Source of the DNA: Planctomycetota bacterium
GTDB taxonomy: Bacteria; Planctomycetota; UBA1135; GCA-002686595
DNA: 5,639 nucleotides
NCBI GenBank assembly: GCA_027623615.1
Contig: JAQBVH010000261.1
Span: 1-5,639, forward strand
Direction: 5' to 3'
Part shown: positions 1 through 5,639 of the stretch, in pieces
Position numbering within the stretch: position 1 is the first letter of the stretch
Layout of the letters: each line of letters starts with the position of its first letter
Made by a program: the position numbers and the translations under genes
Notes under the pieces: generated by a model
Seen by the model: only the letters and a program-made list of their open reading frames with translations
The model's database searches: none
Told to the model about the DNA's origin: nothing

Positions 1-1097
1 AGAGCGACCAGATCCGTGATGTTCTGAAGGTCGGCGGGCAAGCACATGACCATCAGCGAGTTCGTGCGCGCGTCCGGAACGATGCGCGCCTGACGGGACG
101 ACGGCTGCACGCCCTGCGCCATGCCGGGAACCTGGGTCCCGTGCGAAGCACGGACCAGATCCTCGATGAGCGGCGCAACTTCAGGCGCCGAGGCGTGCTT
201 CAGCGGAAAGCGGCGGAACTGGGGCTGGTGCACCTCTACAGCTGCGGCGTCGACCTGGCGCATCATCTCGACGATGTAGGCGACCTGGGTGCCCATGCCG
301 GTGATGATCATGCTGTTCGTGTTGCCCGCGGCCATCATCGTCTGGGTGTTCTGGTCCGTGAGCAGGACGCGCATCGAGTTCGAGAGATGACGCACGTCGG
401 TGTTCCTCATATGCACCACCGTCGTGACCAGGCTGGCAGGGTTGTCGGCCCAGCCTGCGATGGCCTCCGCAGGTACGAAAAACGCTTGGCTGCGCAGGGC
501 GCCGCGCTGTCCGGTCTGCAGCGAGGTGATGCCGAGCAGGCGCGGCTCGGTCGGGTTGACCACCGTCAACACGAAGCTGTTCTGGGCGAGCAGGCCCTCG
601 AAGAAGGACTGCACCTGACCCTTGGGCACGACCACGCTGCGGGTCAGCCCGGTCGGCGTGCTCTCGAGGAAGTTGCGCGTACCGGCGTCGGCCTGGATGT
701 GCTGGTTCGTCAACCGCGTGTAGTCGCTGACGAGGTCCATGACCGTCCACGAGGCCCCGCCGTCACCGACGGCGATGACCATGTCCTCGCTGGGCGCCGG
801 GAAGGCGTCGTCGCCGGCCGCCGGGCCCGCTGCAACCTGCCGGTCGAAGCCGACGATGGCCTGCTTGAGCTGGACCATCCCGGGGCTGTCCGCGGCCAGC
901 AGCAGGGAGTTCGTGCGCGGGTCGAGCATGACCTTGGCCTCGGGGACCAGGGCCTCGAGCAGGACGAGGGTCTCCTTGGCCTCGGCGTATTCGAGGGCGA
1001 TGACTTCGAACTGGACGTCCTCGACCTGGGGCTCCTGGGGTTTCAGGGGCTCTTGGGCGAACGGAAGCAGCAGGGTGGCAGCGAGCAGGGTGCTCAT
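1..1097 (-). CDS. Secretin-like protein with repeated N-domains (GspD/PilQ type), C-terminus cut by window edge
   Basis: The reverse-strand frame is open from ATG at 1097 to the left edge, giving 365 residues without a stop. Residues 1-14 (MSTLLAATLLLPFA, then QE) look like a short signal peptide, although there is no basic n-region. Three segments share the secretin N-domain pattern: a strand/helix followed by (D)xxTNSL/M and then a helix. They are roughly residues 28-88 (DPRTNSL at 59-65), 223-286 (NTNSM at 259-263) and 294-365 (DARTNSL at 342-348). Residues 104-190 look like an N0/STN-type domain. Secretins are outer-membrane multimers of type II secretion or type IV pilus systems, and their periplasmic N-domains form stacked rings. 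The C-terminal barrel domain would lie outside the window, so a true pore cannot be confirmed. A GGAG at 1108-1111 lies 10 nt before the chosen ATG. Family assignment is fairly sure; the exact system is unknown. Confidence 0.8.
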   Translation of the reverse strand, partial: MSTLLAATLLLPFAQEPLKPQEPQVEDVQFEVIALEYAEAKETLVLLEALVPEAKVMLDPRTNSLLLAADSPGMVQLKQAIVGFDRQVAAGPAAGDDAFPAPSEDMVIAVGDGGASWTVMDLVSDYTRLTNQHIQADAGTRNFLESTPTGLTRSVVVPKGQVQSFFEGLLAQNSFVLTVVNPTEPRLLGITSLQTGQRGALRSQAFFVPAEAIAGWADNPASLVTTVVHMRNTDVRHLSNSMRVLLTDQNTQTMMAAGNTNSMIITGMGTQVAYIVEMMRQVDAAAVEVHQPQFRRFPLKHASAPEVAPLIEDLVRASHGTQVPGMAQGVQPSSRQARIVPDARTNSLMVMCLPADLQNITDLVA

Positions 1098-1107
1098 CGG
1101 TGGCAAT

Positions 1108-1111
1108 CTCC
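1108..1111 (-). promoter_or_regulatory. Shine-Dalgarno site of the secretin-like gene
   Basis: On the minus strand GGAG is followed by a 10-nt spacer and ATG at 1097. It supports that ATG as the start; upstream codons in the same frame offer only a TTG at 1104-1106, which is too close to this site. Confidence 0.5.
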
Positions 1112-1178
1112 AGGGAGTGGTCGGTTTGGGCCCTCGCCGCCTGGGGCGCCCCTTCCGGAGGAGTCTTCCCGGGAGCGG

Positions 1179-1206
1179 TTGAGAACTGGGGACGGGGCCC
1201 TAACCT
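1179..1206 (+). promoter_or_regulatory. Candidate sigma70-like promoter for mrp
   Basis: TTGAGA at 1179-1184 matches the -35 consensus at five of six bases. After a 16-nt spacer, TAACCT at 1201-1206 matches the -10 at only three of six. Transcription would begin near 1213, leaving a leader of about 50 nt before the GTG at 1263. The rest of the 1098-1262 divergent gap is GC-rich and holds short palindromes such as GGGGCGCCCC at 1143-1152. I see no small gene in it. Confidence 0.25.
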
Positions 1207-1262
1207 GGTTGCCTCGCACCCTCGGCCGTGACCCCCTTTCTCTCCCTGAAACGAGCCCAATC

Positions 1263-2429
1263 GTGAGCGCCCCCACCAAGGACCAGGTCCTCGACGCCCT
1301 TCGCAACGTCATCGACCCTGACCTCCACAAGGACATCGTGACCCTTGGCTTCGTGACCAAGGCCGAGGTCGCGGCCAACGGGGACATCGACGTGGTCATC
1401 AACCTGACCACGCCGGCCTGCCCGGTGAAGGACCAGCTCAAGGCCGAGGCCGTGCGCCACGTCGAGGCCATCCCCGGCGCCGGCAAGGTCACGATCGAGA
1501 TGACCGCCGAGGTGCGCGGCAACCAGGGTCCGGCCAAGACCCTCGGCGCGAACGTGAAGCACATCGTCGCCGTGTCCTCGGGCAAGGGCGGCGTCGGCAA
1601 GAGCACGGTGGCGGTGAACCTGGCCTGCGCCCTGGCCCGCACCGGCGCGAAGGTCGGCCTGCTCGACTGCGACATCTACGGCCCCGACATCCCGATGATG
1701 ATGGGCCTCTCGGGTCACCCCGAGCACGGCGGCTCGCCGGACAAGCCCAAGCTGATCCCCAAGGAGCGCTACGGGGTCAAGACGATGTCGGTCGGCTACC
1801 TGTTGCCCGATGACAAGCCCGCCGTCTGGCGTGGCCCGATGGTGCACAAGCTGATCGAGCAGTTCCTCGCGGACGTCGAGTGGGGCGACCTCGACTACCT
1901 GTTGGTCGACATGCCGCCCGGCACGGGCGACGCGCAGCTCTCCCTCGCTCAGCTCGTTCCGCTGACCGGCGCGATCCTGGTGACGACGCCGCAAGCGGTC
2001 GCCACCTACGACGTCGCCAAGGCGGTCAGCATGTTCCAGCAGGTCAACACGCCGATCCTGGGCATCGTCGAGAACATGTCCGGCTACGTGATCGAGGGCA
2101 TGGTCGAGGGCGGCACCCCCGGGCAGAAGGTGCGCCTCGCCCTGGGCAACCGCGAGGAGGAGCTCGAGCTCGACCCCGAGTGCCGCTTCCGCACGGTCGT
2201 GCACATGTTCGGCCAGGGCGGCGCCGAGCGCCTCGCCGCCCGCTACGGCTTCCCGATGCTCGGCCAGATCCCCCTCAACCCCGCCGTCCGCGTCGGCGGC
2301 GACGGCGGCGACCCGATCGTGATCAGCGACCCGACCTCGCTCTTGGCTCTGCGCTTCGTCGAGGTCGCGGGGCACGTGGCGCAGCGGATTGCGGTGCGCT
2401 CGTTCTCGTCACTGCCGATCCTGGACTGA
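1263..2429 (+). CDS. apbC: Mrp/ApbC family iron-sulfur cluster carrier ATPase with N-terminal MIP18 (DUF59) domain
   Basis: The protein has 388 residues. Residues 5-80 form a MIP18/DUF59 domain with the conserved TPACP (51-54, Cys53). Residues 98-370 form a ParA/MinD-like P-loop ATPase: deviant Walker A GKGGVGKST (107-115), DCDIYGPDIP (135-144), WRGPM (189-193), the Walker B-like DMPPGTGD (216-223), ENMS (270-273), FGQGG (316-320) and LGQIPL (333-338). Family members bind and transfer [4Fe-4S] clusters to cytosolic apoproteins. The usual CxxC after ENMS is absent; residues 274-315 form a longer segment with one cysteine (Cys307), so cluster binding may differ. The frame stays open far upstream to 141, but that part is antisense to the secretin-like gene. 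GTG at 1263 was chosen because the MIP18 domain begins directly after it. There is no clear Shine-Dalgarno; TTG at 1209 is a weaker alternative. The gene probably stands alone, ending in a hairpin. Confidence 0.93.
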   Translation: MSAPTKDQVLDALRNVIDPDLHKDIVTLGFVTKAEVAANGDIDVVINLTTPACPVKDQLKAEAVRHVEAIPGAGKVTIEMTAEVRGNQGPAKTLGANVKHIVAVSSGKGGVGKSTVAVNLACALARTGAKVGLLDCDIYGPDIPMMMGLSGHPEHGGSPDKPKLIPKERYGVKTMSVGYLLPDDKPAVWRGPMVHKLIEQFLADVEWGDLDYLLVDMPPGTGDAQLSLAQLVPLTGAILVTTPQAVATYDVAKAVSMFQQVNTPILGIVENMSGYVIEGMVEGGTPGQKVRLALGNREEELELDPECRFRTVVHMFGQGGAERLAARYGFPMLGQIPLNPAVRVGGDGGDPIVISDPTSLLALRFVEVAGHVAQRIAVRSFSSLPILD

Positions 2430-2447
2430 GCAGGAATCAGGAATCAA

Positions 2448-2485
2448 AGGGACGACGGCCGGGGGTGACCCCGACCGTCGTCCTT
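2448..2485 (+). terminator. Intrinsic-like terminator hairpin downstream of mrp
   Basis: GGACGACGG (2450-2458) pairs perfectly with CCGTCGTCC (2475-2483), extended by a G-T and an A-T pair. The inner region can add a four-pair GGGG/CCCC stem (2462-2465 with 2469-2472) around a TGA loop. It begins 19 nt after the mrp stop. The following TTCCCTT is only a weak U-tract, so termination might be inefficient or assisted by a factor. Confidence 0.6.
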
Positions 2486-2561
2486 CCCTTGGGTCCTCGA
2501 TGGCCCGCGCTGCTCTCCAACTGCGCGGGCCGGACGCTCCAGCTTCTCCACTACCCAGGCC

Positions 2562-3299
2562 CTCCCCGCCGGGGGCGAGCCGACCACGCACATCCTCAAG
2601 CTCGCGATCGAGGGCTTCGAGGACACCCTCGCCAACGAGCACTTCTGCATGCGCCTCGCGGCGCGCGCCGGGCTCGAGGTCGCGGACGTGGAGCTCGGGC
2701 AAGCGAAGGACCAGCCCTACCTGCTCGTCGAGCGCTACGACCGCGAGGTCGTCGGTGGCCGGCTGTCGCGCCTGCATCAGGAGGACTTCTGCCAGGCCCT
2801 CGGCGTGCCGGCCCGCCAGAAGTACGAGGCCGAGGGCGGCCCCGGCTTCGCCGAGTCGTTCGCGTTGTTGACCGCGCACGCTGCGCGACCGGCGGTCGAT
2901 CGCCTGCGGCTGCTACGCGCGGTCGCGTTCCACTTCCTCGTGGGCAACGCGGACGCCCACGCCAAGAACTACGCGTTGCTCTACCGCCGGGCGCGCCCCG
3001 AGCTCGCGCCCTTGTATGACGTGCTGTCGACCCTGGTCTACGACGGGCTCAGCGCGAAGCTGGCGATGAAGATCGGCGGCGAGGCGCGCTTCGACTGGGT
3101 GCTGCCGCGGCACTGGGAGATCTTCGCAGCCGAGGCGAGTCTCACCGCAGCGATCGTGCGTCGCAACCTGGCCGAGATGGCCGGGGCGCTCCCTGAGGCC
3201 GCCGCCGAGGAGCGAGCTGGGCACCCTGCGTCGCCCGTCCTCGACGAGGTCGTCGCCGGGATCGAGGAGCGCTGCCGCAAGGCCCTAGCGCAGGCGTGA
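2562..3299 (+). pseudogene. N-terminally truncated HipA-type serine/threonine kinase (toxin) remnant
   Basis: The reading frame shows the C-terminal two thirds of a HipA kinase. It has PTTHILK (2580-2600, with the lysine that binds ATP in HipA), NEHFC, LVERYDR, HQEDFCQALG, KYEAEGGPG, GNADAHAKN (catalytic Asp codon at 2952) and APLYDVLST (metal-binding Asp). The C-terminus appears complete. HipA proteins phosphorylate translation-linked targets (glutamyl-tRNA synthetase for E. coli HipA) and are normally restrained by HipB. Here the N-terminal subdomain and the glycine-rich serine loop are missing. A TGA at 2466-2468 closes the frame, and no ATG, GTG or TTG occurs in frame until ATG 2649, which lies after the conserved PTTHILK and NEHFC motifs. 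A full-length HipA would have to start inside mrp. No hipB is visible. I therefore read it as a decayed gene; a 216-residue product from 2649 is possible but would lack the ATP-binding lysine. Confidence 0.75.
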
Positions 3300-3318
3300 T
3301 CGCGCCCTTTTCGCGATC
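3298..3318. repeat. Perfect inverted repeat between hipA remnant and ECF sigma gene
   Basis: GATCGCG (3298-3304) and CGCGATC (3312-3318) form a 7-bp stem around the 7-nt loop CCCTTTT. It overlaps the stop codon of the hipA remnant (3297-3299) and lies 50 nt before the sigma-factor start. No T-run follows the stem, so it is a poor intrinsic terminator and could equally be an operator-like dyad. The remaining gap to 3368 shows no gene. Confidence 0.45.
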
Positions 3319-3368
3319 TCCGCAATCCACCCTCGGCGTCGCGCGTCCCTAAGCTGCGGACGACGATC

Positions 3369-3908
3369 TTGACGCCTCCCCTCGACCTCGAAGCGCTCTT
3401 CCATCAGCACGCGGACGGCCTGGCCGGCGCCGTGCGGGGGATCCTGGGTGCCGGAGCGGATGTGCAGGAGGTCTTGCAAGAGGCCTTCCTCAAGGCCTGG
3501 CGCGCCCGCTCCAAGGGTGAGCGCCCCGCAGAGCCGGTCGGCTGGATCTTCGTCCTGACCCTGAACCTGGCCCGTGACCTGCGCCGCAAGCGGCAGCGCC
3601 GCGGACCGCATCTGGAGCTCGACGACGTGGACGAAGCCAAGCTGATGACCCGGGAGCGACCGGAGGCGCGACTGACCCAGGACGAGACCCTGGCCGCCGC
3701 GCGGGAGGCGATCCATGCCCTCCCCGACGACCAGAAGGAGGTCTTCCTCCTGCGCACCTCCGGCAACCTCAGCTTCGCCGCCGTGGCCGAGGCCCTCGGG
3801 ATTCCCGTGGGCACGGCCAAGACGCGCATGCGCACGGCCTTGATGGGCCTGCGCCAGCGCCTGGCCGCGTTCTCGCCCGAAGCTGAGCTCGAAGGAGACC
3901 TGCGATGA
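3369..3908 (+). CDS. ECF-type (sigma-70 family group 4) RNA polymerase sigma factor
   Basis: The protein has 179 residues with two sigma domains and no extension. Region 2 spans about residues 8-78: DVQEVLQEAFLKAW (31-44) is the region 2.2 core-binding helix, and PVGWIFVLTLNLARDLRRKR (56-75) is the region 2.3/2.4 part that melts and reads the -10. Region 4 spans about 108-165, with the helix-turn-helix LSFAAVAEALGIPVGTAKTR (134-153) reading the -35. The linker (79-107) is acidic and charged. TTG at 3369 is the only conventional start between the preceding in-frame stop (3297-3299) and the domain; GGA at 3358-3360 is a weak ribosome site. The stop overlaps the next gene's start (ATGA, 3905-3908), implying co-translation with a membrane protein that has anti-sigma features. 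The ECF subgroup cannot be assigned by eye. Confidence 0.92.
   Translation: MTPPLDLEALFHQHADGLAGAVRGILGAGADVQEVLQEAFLKAWRARSKGERPAEPVGWIFVLTLNLARDLRRKRQRRGPHLELDDVDEAKLMTRERPEARLTQDETLAAAREAIHALPDDQKEVFLLRTSGNLSFAAVAEALGIPVGTAKTRMRTALMGLRQRLAAFSPEAELEGDLR
3892..3897 (+). promoter_or_regulatory. Strong Shine-Dalgarno for the anti-sigma/macroglobulin gene
   Basis: AAGGAG lies inside the 3' end of the sigma gene, 7 nt before ATG 3905. It fixes that start and contrasts with the weak signal of the sigma gene, suggesting that the membrane partner may be translated at least as well as the sigma factor. Confidence 0.75.
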
Positions 3909-5639
3909 GCAAAGATCAATTCGACCAGCAGCTGCTCGAGTACCTCTACGGCTGCCACGAGGACGCGACCGCGTTCGAGGTGCGGCTGGCGAAGGACCCC
4001 CAGCTGCGCGCGCGCCTCGAGGCAATGCGCGGCACGAAGGGCCTGCTCGACGAGGCCGCGCGCTCGCCGGTCGATCTCGAGCTGAGCGTGCCCAAGGAAG
4101 AGGCGCGGGTGCATCGCTTCCCCTTCCAGCAGCTCGCGGCCGCGGCGCTGCTCGCGTTGCTGCTCGTGCCGTGGAGCCTCGCCGGGCTCGCCCAGCGCGA
4201 GGTCGGTCAGGTCGAGAACCAGATCCTGCGCCTGGTCGTCACCGGCCCGCGCGGCGTGCCCGACGGCGCGCCCGTGTGGCTGCGCGTCGAGACCTGGGAC
4301 CTCCACGATCAACCGGACGCGGCGCACGTGTCGTGGACCGCGCGCGACGCGGACGGCACCGTCCTCGAGGAGGGCGAGCGGCGCTCCGAGGGCGCGCTCG
4401 ACCTCGAGCTGCGCGCGGACCTGGCAGGCCTGCGCTCGGTCGACGTGCGCGCCAGGCGCGACGGCGTCGTGCGCGAGACCACCGTCGAGCTCGCGCCGGG
4501 CCGCGACGCGCCGCTCGTGCATCTGGCGAGCGACAAGCCGCTCTACCGCCCGGGCGAGACCGTCTGGCTGCGGTCCGTGATCCTCGATCGGCTGACCCTC
4601 GATCCGCTCGAGGGCTGGACCCGCGTGCGCATCGTCGACCCCAAGGGCGCCGTGATCGAGAACTGGAGCGTCGAGCTCGACGCGGGCGTGGGCTCGTTCA
4701 CCTGGACGATCCCCGAGGACCGCGTCGGGGGCGAGTACGCCCTCGAAGTGCGCGACGCGAACGACGAGTACGTCGTCGAGCGCTTGCCCCTGCAGGTGCG
4801 CCGCTTCCAGGCGCCCCAGCTCGCGAAGGAGGTGCACCTCGACCGCGAGACGTACGCGCCCGGCGAGAGCGGCGCGGCCGAGGTCGTCGTGCGCCGCGTC
4901 GAGGGTGGCGTGCCCGTCGGCGCGACGCTCACGGCCGAGGTCGTCCTCGACGGGGCCGTCGTCTGGTCCGAGCGCGGCGTGCTCGACGATCAGGGTCGCG
5001 CGCAGTTCCACTTCGTGATCCCGGTCAGCGTGGATCGTGGGGACGCGCGCTTTCTCGCGCGCATCACCGACGGCGGTGTGCTCGAGACAGCGATCGAAGC
5101 CTTCGTCGTGCCGACCGGCGGCCTGCGCGTCGACTTCTATCCGGAGGGCGGCGAGCTGATCGCGGCGACCACGAACCGGGTCTACGCGGAGGTGGTCGAC
5201 ACCCTCGACCGTCCCGCCAGCGCCCGCGGTGAGCTGCTCGACAGCTCGGGAGCGGTCGTGACCTCCTTCACCACCGAACACCAGGGGCGCGCGCGCTTCT
5301 CGTTCGTGCCGCGGCTCGGGGAACGCTACTCCCTGCGCCTCGACGGTGAGGAACGGACCCACGACCTGCCACCCGTCACCGACGGCGTCGCGCTGCACGT
5401 ACCCGCGGACACGACCGGGGCCCTCGCGCCGATCGCGCTCGAGGTCTCGACGCCCTCGCGTGGCCCGTGGATCGCCGGCGTGTTCTGCCGCGGCGCGCTC
5501 GTGGGTCAGGACACCTTCTCGGGCGAGGGCCGGCACGAGCTGGCCCTCGACCTGCCCGAGACGGTGGCCGGCGTACTGCGCGTGACGGTGTTCGACGCGG
5601 ACCTGCGACCCGTGGCCGAGCGCCTCGTGCAGCGCGAGA
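3905..5639 (+). CDS. Putative transmembrane anti-sigma factor with macroglobulin (MG2)-type ectodomain, 3' end cut by window edge
   Basis: The frame is open to the right edge; 578 residues are visible. Residues 1-70 are a small cytoplasmic segment with the LLEYLYG...AFEVRLAKDPQLRARLEA pattern of anti-sigma N-termini (LLxYLxGEL...E.HLxxCPxCRxELxA), but without the CxxC zinc ligands. Residues 77-96 form one transmembrane helix (AAAALLALLLVPWSLAGLAQ), preceded by basic residues, so the C-terminus is outside the cytoplasm. The ectodomain holds strand-rich modules: about 105-198; an MG2-like domain at 204-298 with DKPLYRPGETVWLR (210-223), VRIVDPKG (241-248) and GGEYALEV (275-282); another at about 306-403 with DRETYAPGE; and one starting GLRVDFYPEGGEL (406-418), a motif seen in bacterial macroglobulin-like proteins. 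Complete alpha-2-macroglobulins trap proteases through a bait region and often a CxEQ thioester; neither is in the visible part. ATGA overlap with the sigma gene supports a regulatory pair. The MG call is solid; the anti-sigma role is inferred. Confidence 0.8.
   Translation, partial: MSKDQFDQQLLEYLYGCHEDATAFEVRLAKDPQLRARLEAMRGTKGLLDEAARSPVDLELSVPKEEARVHRFPFQQLAAAALLALLLVPWSLAGLAQREVGQVENQILRLVVTGPRGVPDGAPVWLRVETWDLHDQPDAAHVSWTARDADGTVLEEGERRSEGALDLELRADLAGLRSVDVRARRDGVVRETTVELAPGRDAPLVHLASDKPLYRPGETVWLRSVILDRLTLDPLEGWTRVRIVDPKGAVIENWSVELDAGVGSFTWTIPEDRVGGEYALEVRDANDEYVVERLPLQVRRFQAPQLAKEVHLDRETYAPGESGAAEVVVRRVEGGVPVGATLTAEVVLDGAVVWSERGVLDDQGRAQFHFVIPVSVDRGDARFLARITDGGVLETAIEAFVVPTGGLRVDFYPEGGELIAATTNRVYAEVVDTLDRPASARGELLDSSGAVVTSFTTEHQGRARFSFVPRLGERYSLRLDGEERTHDLPPVTDGVALHVPADTTGALAPIALEVSTPSRGPWIAGVFCRGALVGQDTFSGEGRHELALDLPETVAGVLRVTVFDADLRPVAERLVQRE

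Noticed and set aside
1143..1152. GGGGCGCCCC palindrome in the divergent intergenic region
   Set aside because: A 10-bp GC-only palindrome is likely by chance at this composition, and no second copy was seen nearby to suggest an operator.
141..1262. Upstream in-frame extension of mrp by 374 codons
   Set aside because: It is antisense to the secretin-like gene, has no family resemblance, and the MIP18 domain begins right after GTG 1263.
1200..2375. A 391-codon minus-strand open frame across mrp
   Set aside because: It is a composition-driven shadow rich in Asp, His, Arg and Val and opposite an unambiguous Mrp protein.
2431..2446. Short tandem repeat of CAGGAAT after the mrp stop
   Set aside because: There are only two 7-bp copies; it is too short to be meaningful by itself.
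4171..5232. A 353-codon plus-strand frame inside the macroglobulin gene
   Set aside because: It is almost entirely Arg, Ala, Gly and Pro, as expected from an out-of-frame reading of GC-rich codons.
3404..5536. A 710-codon open frame on the minus strand antisense to the sigma and macroglobulin genes
   Set aside because: Its translation is low-complexity, rich in Arg, Ala, His and Asp, with no recognisable motif. It is the usual by-product of high-GC coding DNA, while the plus strand encodes clear families.

Overview
The window is high-GC, gene-dense bacterial DNA. A secretin-like protein, an Mrp-type ATPase that carries its own MIP18 domain, an ECF sigma factor with a TTG start, and a membrane-anchored macroglobulin-type protein together fit a planctomycete-like or similar Gram-negative lineage. 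This taxonomic guess is inferred from gene content and composition and is tentative.

Layout. Positions 1-1097 (minus) hold the N-terminal 365 residues of a secretin-like protein with several repeated N-type domains; its C-terminus lies beyond the left edge. A 165-bp divergent intergenic region (1098-1262) separates it from mrp/apbC (1263-2429, plus), which encodes a MIP18 domain plus a ParA/MinD-like P-loop ATPase. A strong hairpin follows mrp (2448-2485). Next comes a HipA-type kinase remnant (2562-3299, plus). Its C-lobe is well preserved, but the N-terminal third is absent, no in-frame start codon precedes the conserved sequence, and no hipB is visible. A short gap with a perfect inverted repeat (3298-3318) leads to a two-gene unit. 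That unit is an ECF sigma factor (3369-3908) overlapping by ATGA with a large membrane protein (3905 to the right edge, 578 residues visible). The membrane protein has a short anti-sigma-like cytoplasmic N-terminus, one transmembrane helix, and a long macroglobulin (MG2)-type extracytoplasmic region.

How the genes work together. The clearest functional unit is the sigma/membrane-protein pair at the right. Translational coupling and domain layout suggest that the second protein holds the sigma factor at the membrane and that its alpha-2-macroglobulin-like ectodomain senses an envelope signal. This is the most interesting hypothesis in the window. The Mrp protein is also unusual: the CxxC cluster-binding motif expected after ENMS is missing and about 42 residues sit in its place. 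The secretin-like gene and mrp are divergent and show no obvious functional link.
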